A stretch of 64,000 bases of DNA from Micavibrio sp964400125 (lineage in GTDB: Bacteria; Pseudomonadota; Alphaproteobacteria; Micavibrionales; Micavibrionaceae), in assembly GCA_964400125.1 (NCBI GenBank), contig CAYNSR010000005.1, forward strand, positions 124,001 to 188,000. The letters are read 5' to 3'. Numbering within the stretch: the stretch's first letter is position 1; every line of letters starts with the position of its first letter. A program made the translations under genes and the position numbers. Positions 17,302-26,257 of the stretch are shown one piece after another. Below the pieces are notes generated by a model. That model did not search any database. It was not told the origin of the DNA and saw nothing but the letters and a program-made list of their open reading frames with translations.

Positions 17302-17370
17302 CATCCCGAGCGTAGCCGAGGGATCCAACCAAGCTGCAACCCGTCAGATCCCTCGGCTACGCTCGGGATG
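17302..17370. repeat. Inverted pair, perfect 24-bp arms, GAGCGTAGCCGAG family
   Basis: Arms 17302-17325 and 17347-17370 are exact reverse complements, separated by a 21-base loop that closely resembles the loop of the copy at 49201-49275. It lies between two convergent genes and could serve as a bidirectional transcription end. Confidence 0.9.
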
Positions 17371-17438
17371 ACATGATATTGAGTTATACTGTATTCTCGC
17401 CGCCAGACATTTCTCCCACGCCCGCTATTCCAGACGTC

Positions 17439-18356
17439 CTACTCTGGCGGGAGATATTTTGTTACCAGTTCGTCCCCGTCCAGAATCAGACCGCGTAAAA
17501 TATCTCCGCGTTTTCCCAACGGCAACAAGGGCTGGCCGTTGACCAGAAGCTCAAGACCGCCTGCATTTCCGGTATCGAGGCTCAGACCGTAATTTTCTTC
17601 CGGAACAAGGAATACCTCGCCCGGGTTCAGGATGCGCGACAGGATCGTCTTGCCCTGCCTGTCCCGGACTTCAACCCATGCCCGCTCTTTGACATTGATG
17701 GTAATTTCGCGTTTTTGTTCCGGCACCACGTTTTCCGCCGGGGCCGGAAGGGCTGGTTCCGCTGCGGCTTCCACCGGGACCGGAACGGCGTCCTGCGTTT
17801 GCATTTCCGTCATCGGCACCTGAACCGAAGTCGTCACCTCTGCCGGCGCCTGCGTGGTCACGGGGTCCGTCGCGGCACGGATATCGGCGGGCACATTCGG
17901 CACCGCGTTGACATCAGAATCGCTGTCTTTCCCCGTGGCGTTCAGCGCCATCCAGACACCGATCACCAGAACCAGAACCGCCAGCGACCCGACGATCACA
18001 CCGATATTCGGCCCCTTGCTCTCCGACGCCGGAACCGGGAAATGCAGGTCCGGTTTACTGGTGCGCCCGCCCGATTGCGTCTTGAGAAGCTGGATCATCT
18101 TCTCCCCATCCAGCCCGAGATATTCCGAATACGTCCTCACATAGCCGATCGCATAGGCGCGCCCCGGCAATTTGTCGATTTCACCCTTTTCCAGAGCTTC
18201 AAGCTGGCTGGCGCGGATACGCAGATAACCTGATACATCGTCCAGCGTCTGGCCGTAATGGACGCGGGTGCGGCGCAAAATCTCGCCGACAGGCAGGTCC
18301 GTATGCTCCCCGCCCTCGGGGGGCAAGTTTTCAACGTTGCTGGAGGTTGATGTCAT
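17439..18356 (-). CDS. rodZ: RodZ-like helix-turn-helix membrane protein
   Basis: Bitopic inner-membrane protein resembling RodZ, which links MreB to cell-wall elongation. The N-terminal cytoplasmic helix-turn-helix of HTH_25 type is at LPVGEILRRTRVHYGQTLDDVSGYL..IDKLPGRAYAIGYVRTY; a membrane helix follows (VIVGSLAVLVLVIGVWMAL), then a Pro/Ala/Val-rich linker and a C-terminal DUF4115-like beta domain (ERAWVEVRDRQGKTILSR). An in-frame TTG at 18371 is an alternative start; I chose the ATG at 18356. No mreB is in the window. Confidence 0.82.
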   Translation of the reverse strand: MTSTSSNVENLPPEGGEHTDLPVGEILRRTRVHYGQTLDDVSGYLRIRASQLEALEKGEIDKLPGRAYAIGYVRTYSEYLGLDGEKMIQLLKTQSGGRTSKPDLHFPVPASESKGPNIGVIVGSLAVLVLVIGVWMALNATGKDSDSDVNAVPNVPADIRAATDPVTTQAPAEVTTSVQVPMTEMQTQDAVPVPVEAAAEPALPAPAENVVPEQKREITINVKERAWVEVRDRQGKTILSRILNPGEVFLVPEENYGLSLDTGNAGGLELLVNGQPLLPLGKRGDILRGLILDGDELVTKYLPPE

Positions 18357-18508
18357 GGCATATCCGGTCAAGAAAAGGACAATGTTTATAAAGAATTACC
18401 TGAAAACGTTAAGAAATGAAAGCAGCAAAATCTTGGCGTGACAATGCATTTTTGTTGCGCAAAACTTTATTTTGTCATAACAATCAACCTTTCAAGGGAG
18501 ATAAAGAC

Positions 18509-19564
18509 ATGCATATAACAGACCACCGAGCACAAATCTGTGCCCTATTTGCCACAACGGCACTGCTGGCTGGCTGCAGCAACCCGGTTGCGTTTGTGAC
18601 CGATAAAATTGATCCACATGCCGACTGCTTTCAACCCGACAAAAATGCCCCTGCTAATCCACCACAACGGCTGCGCGACCTACAAAGCAGTACACATGGC
18701 ATCGCCGTTGCACAAGAACTCTCCGCCATTGCTCACGACCCAAAGCTGACATATTGCGATGTGAGCCCCCTGCCGAAAAGCGATGTCGGGGAATACAGGT
18801 ATTACCACAGCAAAAATCTTCTTGTTGTCAATCGGTCAACTGCCCCAGAGAGAATTACTGCCCGATTCATCAATGCAGCCATTTCACGCGGTGCGCACCA
18901 ACGCAACTGGACCGCGCAACTGAACCCCCAAGATGGGCTGATCTTCGCCCGCGCTCTCGACAGTCACGCAATAACATCGGTATTTATTGATATCACTGGC
19001 GTTCCAAAACAATCCGAAGCCATCGTTGATCATCTTGATTCTCTTGGTACACATGACACACGCCAAGTTGTATCAGCATACAGGAACGCCCTGAAATCAA
19101 AGAATGATAGCCGCGATGTTTTTTCATCTGTCTTTCAGGCGGCCATTAACCAGCGCATAAAAAACATGGAACGAGACAGGGAATTTTTAGGCTGGTACAA
19201 TAACGAGCTTAACCCCAGAACCATTCCTACAGTTGGCATGTGTTTTAATTTTTCCTCTGGCGGCATGGAAATGTGCGCAACAACAAAAACTGTCTACCCG
19301 TCTCCGGATCTTGGGAAGATCAGCCTTACGCCAGAGCTGCTTGTTCAGCTCTCCGAGCAAAATCACCATAACGGTAATTATCTAGATTCTGATCTTGCCG
19401 CCAGCGTTCTTTCAACAATGAGAGAAAGCATACAAACACCCCCCCTTACACAGGCACTGTCTGACCTCAACACAAAACTAGGCAAATGCTGCGATGGACG
19501 CAGCTCCAAAGGAACACTTGGTATTGGAATCAGGCGCGGCAGCTTGGGTCTGACCCTGTTTTAG
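18509..19564 (+). CDS. Hypothetical lipoprotein
   Basis: A 351-residue predicted lipoprotein: signal peptide ending LLAGC with Cys23 as the lipidated residue. The start at 18509 has AAGGGAG nine bases upstream; an in-frame extension to 18416 lacks this. The mature part contains scattered Cys residues and no domain that I recognise; a later stretch (TVGMCFNFSSGGMEMC) is Gly/Met/Cys-rich. Base composition is visibly lower in GC than that of lysC next door. Its 3' end overlaps the 3' end of lysC by 35 bp in convergent orientation. Function unknown. Confidence 0.7.
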   Translation: MHITDHRAQICALFATTALLAGCSNPVAFVTDKIDPHADCFQPDKNAPANPPQRLRDLQSSTHGIAVAQELSAIAHDPKLTYCDVSPLPKSDVGEYRYYHSKNLLVVNRSTAPERITARFINAAISRGAHQRNWTAQLNPQDGLIFARALDSHAITSVFIDITGVPKQSEAIVDHLDSLGTHDTRQVVSAYRNALKSKNDSRDVFSSVFQAAINQRIKNMERDREFLGWYNNELNPRTIPTVGMCFNFSSGGMEMCATTKTVYPSPDLGKISLTPELLVQLSEQNHHNGNYLDSDLAASVLSTMRESIQTPPLTQALSDLNTKLGKCCDGRSSKGTLGIGIRRGSLGLTLF

Positions 19565-20795
19565 TCTCACCGCCAAGCCCATAAGCCTCATGCAGAGCGC
19601 GGACGGCGAGTTCCGTATAGGCCTCGTCGATCAGGACGCTGATCTTGATTTCGGATGTGGAAATCACCTGAATGTTGATTCCCTTTTCGGCCAGTGCGCA
19701 AAACATTGTCTGCGCGACACCGGCATGGCTTTGCATGCCGATACCAATCACCGAAACCTTGGCCACCTTGTCATCGGTGCGAATATTTCCACCGTCAAAT
19801 CCGGGAATTGCGCGCATGGCCCCGAGGGCGCGATCCAGATCCTGACGCTGGACGGTGAAGGTCATGTCCGTCATCTTGTCATCATCCGAAATGTTCTGGA
19901 CGATCATATCGACATTGACATGCGCCTCGGCCAGCGGTCCGAAGACCTTCGCCGCGATCCCCGGAATATCCGGGATATTGAGCAAAGTCACCTTGGCTTC
20001 ATTACGGCTCAGCGTCACGCCGTTTACAATATGCTGTTCCATGATATCCTCCTCGCGCGTTACCAGCGTCCCGGGCAGGTCGCTGCCGATGGCATCGTCG
20101 AAACTTGAAAGCACCTGTAGGGCAACGTCCATTTTCATTGCCATTTCGACTGAACGGGTCATCAAAACCCTGGCACCGAGCGACGCCATTTCCAGCATTT
20201 CCTCATAGGAAATTTTCTCCAGCTTTCGCGCCTGCGGCACGATGCGCGGATCGGTGGTGTAAACGCCGCTCACATCCGTATAGATATCACAACGATCGGC
20301 CTTCAATGCCGCCGCCACGGCCACGGCCGTCGTATCCGACCCGCCCCGCCCCAATGTGGAAATGCGGTTTCGCGGTGTTATGCCCTGAAACCCGGCAATG
20401 ACCGCGACCTCGCCAGTTGGCAGACGTTTTTCGAGTTCGTCGATTTCAATCGCCTCAATTCGTGCCTTGCCGTGGACTTCATCCGTCATCAGGGGAATTT
20501 GCCACCCCTGCCATGACCGGGCCGTGACGCCGATTTTTTGCAGCGCCAGCGCCATCAGCCCGGCAGTGACATTTTCGCCGCTGGAAACAACCGCGTCATA
20601 TTCCCGCGCATCGTGCAGTGGGCTGATCTGGCGGCAATACTCCACCATCTGGTTGGTGACGCCCGCCATGGCGGAGACCACGACGACGACCTGATGCCCC
20701 CGCGCCACCTCTGCGGCGACTTTCCCCGCCGCACGCTCGATTTCCGGAATGCCTGCGACGGATGTGCCGCCAAATTTCATGACAATACGGGACAT
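19530..20795 (-). CDS. lysC: Aspartate kinase
   Basis: Phosphorylates aspartate, the first step toward lysine, methionine, threonine and diaminopimelate. The N-terminal kinase motif KFGGTSVAG and the VSSGEN and GRGGSDTTA motifs are present, and two ACT domains at the C-terminus (IPDIPGIAAKVFGPLAEAHV and the one around AGVAQTMFCALAEKGINIQ) suggest feedback control by lysine or threonine. Length of 421 residues is typical. lysA, the last step to lysine, lies at 24962. The divergent ubiG gene begins 86 bp away. Confidence 0.96.
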   Translation of the reverse strand: MSRIVMKFGGTSVAGIPEIERAAGKVAAEVARGHQVVVVVSAMAGVTNQMVEYCRQISPLHDAREYDAVVSSGENVTAGLMALALQKIGVTARSWQGWQIPLMTDEVHGKARIEAIEIDELEKRLPTGEVAVIAGFQGITPRNRISTLGRGGSDTTAVAVAAALKADRCDIYTDVSGVYTTDPRIVPQARKLEKISYEEMLEMASLGARVLMTRSVEMAMKMDVALQVLSSFDDAIGSDLPGTLVTREEDIMEQHIVNGVTLSRNEAKVTLLNIPDIPGIAAKVFGPLAEAHVNVDMIVQNISDDDKMTDMTFTVQRQDLDRALGAMRAIPGFDGGNIRTDDKVAKVSVIGIGMQSHAGVAQTMFCALAEKGINIQVISTSEIKISVLIDEAYTELAVRALHEAYGLGGETKTGSDPSCRA

Positions 20796-20881
20796 GTGGT
20801 TTCATCCGGAAAGGGAAAGTCTTGCTATAAACCACCTTTATTCATACTGTGAACCCGTTCAAAAACAAAGCCGTTATTGAC

Positions 20882-21634
20882 ATGAAATCCGCAAGCTCTA
20901 CCCTCGACCCCGATGAAATCAGCCGTTTTGCCAAGGACGCGCCGCGCTGGTGGGATGAATCCGGCCCGTTCGCGCCCCTGCACCGCCTGAATCCGGCCCG
21001 GCTTGGGTATATCAGGACGACCCTGTGCAACCATTTCGACCGTGACGGCAAAAGCCTGAAATCCCTGACGGGCCTCAATATTCTCGACATCGGCTGCGGT
21101 GGCGGTCTGGTTTCCGAACCGCTGGCGCGTCTCGGTGCGCACGTCACCGGCATTGACGGGGATGCGGTCGCTATCTCCGTCGCGAAAGACCACGCCACGG
21201 GAAACCATTTGGATATAACCTATCTGAGCGCAACAACGGACGACCTTCTGGCCGATGGCACGCCCTGCTTCGATGTGGTCCTCGCTCTTGAAATCGTCGA
21301 ACATGTCGCAAATGTCGAGTCATTCGTCAACGAATGTGTTTCCCTATGCAAACCGGGGGGTATCGTGATTTTTTCGACCCTGAATAAAACCGTTAAATCC
21401 CTTGCCCTTGGCAAAATTGCCGCCGAATACCTCCTGCGCTGGGTTCCTGTCGGCACGCATGACTGGAAGAAATTCATTCGTCCCTCCGCGCTTGCTGCCG
21501 CGCTCCGCCGCGCCGGGGCCGTGCCGCAGGAAGCCAAGGGTCTCGTCTTCAACCCCTTGCAAAATACCTTTGCAATGTCGGATACCGATCTCGACGTCAA
21601 TTATTTCATGATCGCCGTAAAGGAAAAGCCATGA
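20882..21634 (+). CDS. ubiG: Ubiquinone biosynthesis O-methyltransferase
   Basis: SAM-dependent methyltransferase that carries out both O-methylation steps of ubiquinone synthesis. The SAM motif LDIGCGGGLVSEPLARLGA and the downstream GIDGD, LEIVEHV and WVPVGTHDW segments are characteristic of UbiG. The ATG at 20882 gives a 250-residue protein of usual length; a GTG at 20849 in the same frame is possible. The last four bases overlap the next gene as ATGA, so the small HIG1-like protein is probably co-translated. Confidence 0.94.
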   Translation: MKSASSTLDPDEISRFAKDAPRWWDESGPFAPLHRLNPARLGYIRTTLCNHFDRDGKSLKSLTGLNILDIGCGGGLVSEPLARLGAHVTGIDGDAVAISVAKDHATGNHLDITYLSATTDDLLADGTPCFDVVLALEIVEHVANVESFVNECVSLCKPGGIVIFSTLNKTVKSLALGKIAAEYLLRWVPVGTHDWKKFIRPSALAAALRRAGAVPQEAKGLVFNPLQNTFAMSDTDLDVNYFMIAVKEKP

Positions 21635-21822
21635 GCAATTTTTTCTTCATCCTGATGCTGGGTGCCATGCTGGCGGTGGTCGCAACCCTGACTCTGGGGC
21701 TGATCGTCATGGTCAAGGGCGATGAGGTCAACAAAAAATACGGCAACAAGCTGATGCAAGCCCGTGTGACGCTGCAAGGACTGGCGATTGTGTTGTTTAT
21801 TTTGGCGGCCTTGACGAAATAA
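21631..21822 (+). CDS. HIG1-domain-like twin transmembrane protein
   Basis: A 63-residue membrane protein with two hydrophobic helices (residues 4-26 and 46-61) joined by a short basic loop, KGDEVNKKYGNKLMQARV. This matches small alphaproteobacterial proteins of the HIG1 type, whose mitochondrial relatives assist respiratory complexes. It overlaps ubiG by ATGA. A respiratory role would fit the ubiquinone context but is inference. Confidence 0.75.
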   Translation: MSNFFFILMLGAMLAVVATLTLGLIVMVKGDEVNKKYGNKLMQARVTLQGLAIVLFILAALTK

Positions 21823-21860
21823 ACATACAAGATCAATGTATTAGCTGTTTTGCATATTTA

Positions 21861-21889
21861 TTGACATAATAAAATAATCCAGATAGTAT
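21861..21889 (+). promoter_or_regulatory. Strong sigma70-type promoter candidate
   Basis: TTGACA (21861-21866), a 17-base spacer and TAGTAT (21884-21889) lie 35 bp upstream of the lipoprotein start at 21925. It is the best consensus match noticed in the window. Confidence 0.65.
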
Positions 21890-21924
21890 CCTTTCATTCG
21901 ATTGATTGGGAAAGGATAAAAACA

Positions 21925-22599
21925 ATGAATAAAGCACTCTCACTGGCATCCGCCCTTGTAGCGGTCAGCGCATTGACCGCCTGCGGCGATGAGCCCGTAC
22001 AAGAACAACCAAAGCCGGTCACGCCAACGGCTGAACAGGTTGCAGTCATTAAAGACGTGCTGCGTGCCGGCGTAGAAGAAAGAAACAAACGCCGCATGGA
22101 CGCATACGAAAGGACAAAAGAACAATCCCTTGATGGTGAGGGCCGCGTTTTCTACGATCCACGCACAAATGTACTGGTTTCACATCCAAATCCGGTAAAG
22201 CTTTATCAAGAACGTCACGCTGATGAAAATAGACTTAACCGTGAAGTAGAACGCACTTTTAATGATGCACGAAGTGCTTATTTTTTACCTGTCAAACCGA
22301 ATATGCCAATCGACCAGTTTCGTGAAGCGATTGAAAATGTAGAAACCAGTCCAAGATTTCACAGCAACGACGATTTACAACCCCGCAGACAAGCGGGACC
22401 ATACTCCGTCGTCAACTTTACCGTCGGTCGTGTATGCACTTATTCAAATGAAAAACCGTCAGTCGATGAAAAACCATCCGTCGATTGCTTCAACCTTAAT
22501 GCGCTTGACCGCACAACACCACTTTACAAAGACGTTGAACTGGCGCTTCCGCTGAGCGAGGAGAGAAACAAAGCTGCTCCTTCGTTGCACACCCCCTGA
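21925..22599 (+). CDS. Hypothetical lipoprotein
   Basis: A 224-residue predicted lipoprotein with signal sequence ending ALTAC; Cys20 is the expected lipidation site. The mature chain is charged and rich in Glu, Arg and Lys without a domain I recognise. A short in-frame duplication gives two EKPSVD units near residues 172-187. Composition is lower in GC than the flanking housekeeping genes. It has its own promoter candidate and ends just before a strong terminator, so it is probably a single-gene unit. Confidence 0.7.
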   Translation: MNKALSLASALVAVSALTACGDEPVQEQPKPVTPTAEQVAVIKDVLRAGVEERNKRRMDAYERTKEQSLDGEGRVFYDPRTNVLVSHPNPVKLYQERHADENRLNREVERTFNDARSAYFLPVKPNMPIDQFREAIENVETSPRFHSNDDLQPRRQAGPYSVVNFTVGRVCTYSNEKPSVDEKPSVDCFNLNALDRTTPLYKDVELALPLSEERNKAAPSLHTP

Positions 22600-22636
22600 C
22601 CTGCTCCCCAAGTAAAACGGAATATTGGTACGCAAT

Positions 22637-22666
22637 AAAAAAGCGCGTTTTAAAACGCGCTTTTTT
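22637..22666. terminator. Bidirectional terminator, perfect 30-bp palindrome
   Basis: AAAAAAGCGCGTTTT is followed directly by its exact reverse complement, giving a GC stem with U-tracts on both strands. It separates the convergent lipoprotein and pentapeptide-repeat genes. Confidence 0.92.
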
Positions 22667-22686
22667 ATAAAAAGTGACAGACTCGC

Positions 22687-24006
22687 CTACTCCGCCGCTG
22701 TCCCCGCGTTCGCATCAACATGCGCAACAGATTTTTTCAGGGCTTCAGGCGCGGTATCGTCCAAGATGGCATCCTTGGCCGTCACCCCTTCGAACACGAC
22801 CCCGTCCAGCTTGGCCCCTGTGAAATCGGCGTGACTTAAATCGCATCCGGTCAGATCGCAATAGGACAGGTCGGCATTTCTGAAACTGGCCCCGTTGAAC
22901 CGTCCCCCTGCACAATTGGCATAGCGCAGATTGGCCCCTTCCAGCGCCGTCGGGCTGCTGCGGCGCGTGCCGTCGCCGTTGTCGAAGGCCAGCGCGCGGA
23001 AATCGGCGTTGCGCAAATCGGCATGGCCCATCTTGACCTCTTTCATCGACGATCCGCGAAAATCCGCACCGCGCAGGAAACAACTGCGAAAATCGGAATT
23101 GTCCAAAACCGCGCTTTGCATCTGCACATCGGTCAGGTCCATGCCGCAAAACCGCGCGCCCACCGACCGTACCGCCGTCAGGCGTTCCCCGGCAAGCGAC
23201 AGTAAAATACGCAAATCAAATCCGCTCAGATCCAGTTGCCGCCCCTGTTTCCCGACAGTGGCCACCCAGTTGCGGTGTTCTTTAATCAGCTTGGCCAAAG
23301 GCTCGTCCAGCGCGGAAATCGGCTTGCCGACATTCTCATCGGTAATCGCTCCCGTCAGATCTGCCCCCGAACCGCTGATATCGCTGATCCCCACACCGGT
23401 CAGGATGGTCGATTTCAAATTCGCGCCGTAAAGCTGCGCCCCCTTGATCTCGGCCTCGGTCAGGTCGGCACCTTCGAACTTCGCGCCCCGCAAATCCGCA
23501 CCCGTCAGATTGACCTTGGCCATGATGGCATCGGAAAAATCGGCGCTGGCGGCCAGCGACCCGGAAAGCCGCGCCCCGGCCAGATTGGCGCCACGAAAAT
23601 TCACATTTTGCCCCTGCCCGAATGTCCCGTTGGTCGAAAGTCCTCCGGCACGCAAATCGGCATTGTCCAGATTGGCTCCGGCCAGATTGGCGCTTTCAAT
23701 CCGCGCCCCGCGCAAATCGGCGCGTACGAACACGGCCTTGTGCAAATTGGCATTGCTGAGGTCACAGGCATACAGCGACGCCTCGCGAAAATTGGCGAAG
23801 GACAAATCCATACTCTGCATATCGCACCCGCTGAAATCCGCCTGCCGCAGGTCGCGCTCCTTCAGGGATAGCCCCGTCAGGTCCATTTTTTTTAAAACCG
23901 CCCGGCGACCGCCCAACCGCCCCTGCATAAAACGGTTATGCAGCTCAACAACTTCATCAAGTTGTGCCTGGGTGATACGGGGATTGGGCTCTGGCGTGCT
24001 GGTCAT
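22687..24006 (-). CDS. Pentapeptide-repeat protein
   Basis: A 439-residue protein made largely of A(D/N)Lxx repeats, in two blocks: about residues 45-215 (for example ANLAGANLDNADLRAG) and about 265-425 (ADFRGSSMKEVKMGHADLRNADF). Such repeats fold as a right-handed quadrilateral beta helix. A non-repeat helical segment lies between the blocks (LAKLIKEHRNWVATVGKQG). There is no signal peptide. Biochemical roles in the family vary widely, so none is assigned. The N-terminus is ITQAQLDEVVELHNRFMQG. Confidence 0.9.
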   Translation of the reverse strand: MTSTPEPNPRITQAQLDEVVELHNRFMQGRLGGRRAVLKKMDLTGLSLKERDLRQADFSGCDMQSMDLSFANFREASLYACDLSNANLHKAVFVRADLRGARIESANLAGANLDNADLRAGGLSTNGTFGQGQNVNFRGANLAGARLSGSLAASADFSDAIMAKVNLTGADLRGAKFEGADLTEAEIKGAQLYGANLKSTILTGVGISDISGSGADLTGAITDENVGKPISALDEPLAKLIKEHRNWVATVGKQGRQLDLSGFDLRILLSLAGERLTAVRSVGARFCGMDLTDVQMQSAVLDNSDFRSCFLRGADFRGSSMKEVKMGHADLRNADFRALAFDNGDGTRRSSPTALEGANLRYANCAGGRFNGASFRNADLSYCDLTGCDLSHADFTGAKLDGVVFEGVTAKDAILDDTAPEALKKSVAHVDANAGTAAE

Positions 24007-24055
24007 TGCGGGTTCCGGTCAGATCTGCGAGTCCTTTATTTATACAGTAAATTCC

Positions 24056-24724
24056 TTAATTTTTCCCAGCACTTGCGTTATTTTCCAGAAGGTTAGCAAT
24101 CAGGGCCGTCAGGGCCGGATGCCCCCAATCCGCCTCGCCCAGCATTTTGTAAATAACCCGGCCCTCTCGATCAATGACGAAGGTAATCGGTAACCCGGCG
24201 GAAACAATCTCCCAAACCCCGTCTGTTTCCTCCAACATGGCAAAGGGCAGGTCCGGCGCGTTGTTTTTTTTCATAAATTCAAAAATACGCGCCGTCGGGA
24301 CGCCAAAATCCGCCGAGGCGGCCAAAACCGTAAAATCCGCCCCGCCATGCGTATTTTGCAAAACCTGCAAAGTCGGCAGTTCCTTGGCACACGGGGCGCA
24401 CCACGTCGCCCAGAAATTCAGGAGAATGACCCTGCCCCTGTAATCTTCCAGAGTGCGCGCCTGCCCGGCATTATCCCGGAAACGCAGGGCAACCATACCA
24501 CGCGGCGCGTCGTAATAGGTATAGAATTTGTGGAACAGAGCCGCTGCCGCCGACTCACCCTCCCGGGAAACGGGCTCTGGAGAAACAGCAATTTCTGCCG
24601 CTTCGGGATTGCCCGCAGGTGTTGCCTTCGCTAGGCTAAAGGCCAGCATCCCGCAACAAAGCCCGATTGCCGTCACCCACAGGATTCTCGCAGCGAAGGT
24701 TTTTGAAAATGTCATCTCGTGCAT
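24056..24724 (-). CDS. TlpA-like thiol:disulfide oxidoreductase
   Basis: Exported thioredoxin-fold protein with a signal/anchor helix (ILWVTAIGLCCGMLAFSLA) and the active site W-C-A-P-C in LNFWATWCAPCAKELPTL. The later GLPITFVIDREGRV segment contains the cis-proline. Such proteins reduce periplasmic disulfides, for example in cytochrome maturation. ATGs at 24724 and 24715 are possible. The 5' end overlaps the start of the divergent lipoprotein gene at 24709 by 7 or 16 bp, so each promoter must lie inside the other gene. Confidence 0.88.
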   Translation of the reverse strand: MHEMTFSKTFAARILWVTAIGLCCGMLAFSLAKATPAGNPEAAEIAVSPEPVSREGESAAAALFHKFYTYYDAPRGMVALRFRDNAGQARTLEDYRGRVILLNFWATWCAPCAKELPTLQVLQNTHGGADFTVLAASADFGVPTARIFEFMKKNNAPDLPFAMLEETDGVWEIVSAGLPITFVIDREGRVIYKMLGEADWGHPALTALIANLLENNASAGKN

Positions 24725-24978
24725 CGTCTTTCATCGTGGTCCTGAGTGCTCTCATGGCGATAGCCCTTTGCGGTTGCGGGGTCAAGCCCGGCAAGGTCGC
24801 GGCCCCCGCCGGGGCGGAAAGCGCCCGTTTCCCGCGCACCTACCCGGCGCCCGAACACCCGCTCGACATGTCATCTCCTGCGCCGCAACAACAACCGGCC
24901 AGCGTGCAGGCAATACCGCCAGCCCCTGTGAAGGCCACCGCCTCCGGATCACGGACCCGCCATGTCTTCAGACCCTGA
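24709..24978 (+). CDS. Small LptM-like lipoprotein upstream of lysA
   Basis: An 89-residue predicted lipoprotein with signal peptide ending ALCGC and Cys23 as the lipid site, then GVKPGKVAAPAG, the pattern of the small lipoproteins encoded before lysA in many proteobacteria (LptM/YifL type, linked to LptD maturation). The remainder is Pro/Ala-rich. It overlaps lysA by 17 bp. Assignment rests on position and short similarity. Confidence 0.7.
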   Translation: MSSRASSFIVVLSALMAIALCGCGVKPGKVAAPAGAESARFPRTYPAPEHPLDMSSPAPQQQPASVQAIPPAPVKATASGSRTRHVFRP

Positions 24979-26257
24979 CGATTTTCCTTTTCGGAATGAT
25001 GTCATGCATGCCGGGTCGGTCTCCCTCGCCGATCTGGCCCAAATCTATGGCACACCGCTTTACGTCTATCGCGCCGACATCATCCGGCGGCAGGTTTCCG
25101 CCCTGCGCGAAGTCTTCGCCATGGCCTTGCCCGATAACCGTCAACCCCTGATCGCCTATGCCTGCAAGGCCAATACCAATGGTGCAATCCTGCGGATGAT
25201 GGCAGATATGCGCCTTGGGGCTGATGTCGTTTCCGGCGGCGAACTGGTCCGCGCACTGGCCGCAGGTATCCCGCCGGGCAAAATCGTTTTTTCCGGCGTC
25301 GGCAAAACCGAAGCGGAACTGGCGATGGCGCTGGAACGGGAAATTCTCCAGATCAATATCGAATCCGCCGCCGAACTCGATAGCCTGATCGCGCTCGACC
25401 CACCCTATCCGGTCAAAATCGCCTTCCGCCTGAACCCGGATGTTGCACCCGATACCCACGCAAAAATTTCTACCGGCCATGGCGGCAGCAAATTCGGCAT
25501 GCCCGCCGATGAAATTGCCAATCTGTACGACCGTGCGCGGGCGCAGAACAATATCGTGCCCGTCGGCCTCAGCCTGCATATCGGCTCGCAAATTACATCC
25601 CTTGAACCGTTTGATGCGGCCTTCCGCAAACTCGGTGCGCTGGGCCGGGAACTCCGGGTCGAAAGCCTTGATTTCGGCGGTGGCATCGGCGTGGTTTACG
25701 ATGATGAAACCCCGCCGGACCTGCCCGGCTATGCCGCGCTGGTGCGCGACCATCTGGCGGGGGCCTGCACCCGGCTGATGACCGAACCGGGCCGCTTTCT
25801 GGTGGCCGAATCCGGCGTTTTGCTGAGCAAGATCGTGCATATTAAATCTACGCCGGGCCGCCCTATATTGATCCTGAACGCCGGGATGAACGATCTTGTC
25901 CGTCCGGCCATGTATGACGCAAGCCACAGGATCATCCCGGTGAAAGACACCCATAGCGCAACCTCACTCTACGACATTGCCGGGCCGGTGTGCGAAAGCA
26001 GTGATATTTTCGCCCGCAATCAGGCCTTGATGACCCCCGCGCCGGGTGATGTTATGGCGATCATGGATGCAGGCGCCTACGGGTTTTCCATGGCCAGCCC
26101 GTATAACAGCCGCCCCCTACCCGCCGAGGTGCTGGTTGACGGCGACCGCCATGGCCTGATCCGCAAACGCCAGACGCTTGATGATCTGGTCGCCGATGAA
26201 AGACTGCCGGACTGGATGACGGAACGGGACAGGAATGCCGGAGCGAAAGCAAAATGA
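24962..26257 (+). CDS. lysA: Diaminopimelate decarboxylase
   Basis: PLP-dependent enzyme producing lysine from meso-diaminopimelate. The PLP Lys is in IAYACKANTNGAIL, and other fold-type III motifs follow: DVVSGGEL, SLHIGSQIT, DFGGGIGVVYD, EPGRFLV and CESSDIFAR with the intersubunit Cys. Length is 431 residues, as usual. It overlaps both neighbours: the lipoprotein gene upstream and the TIGR02302-type gene downstream (ATGA). Confidence 0.96.
   Translation: MSSDPDDFPFRNDVMHAGSVSLADLAQIYGTPLYVYRADIIRRQVSALREVFAMALPDNRQPLIAYACKANTNGAILRMMADMRLGADVVSGGELVRALAAGIPPGKIVFSGVGKTEAELAMALEREILQINIESAAELDSLIALDPPYPVKIAFRLNPDVAPDTHAKISTGHGGSKFGMPADEIANLYDRARAQNNIVPVGLSLHIGSQITSLEPFDAAFRKLGALGRELRVESLDFGGGIGVVYDDETPPDLPGYAALVRDHLAGACTRLMTEPGRFLVAESGVLLSKIVHIKSTPGRPILILNAGMNDLVRPAMYDASHRIIPVKDTHSATSLYDIAGPVCESSDIFARNQALMTPAPGDVMAIMDAGAYGFSMASPYNSRPLPAEVLVDGDRHGLIRKRQTLDDLVADERLPDWMTERDRNAGAKAK

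Noticed and set aside
19530..20881. Lysine riboswitch upstream of lysC
   Set aside because: The gap between lysC and ubiG is only 86 bp, too short for a lysine riboswitch, and no such structure is visible.
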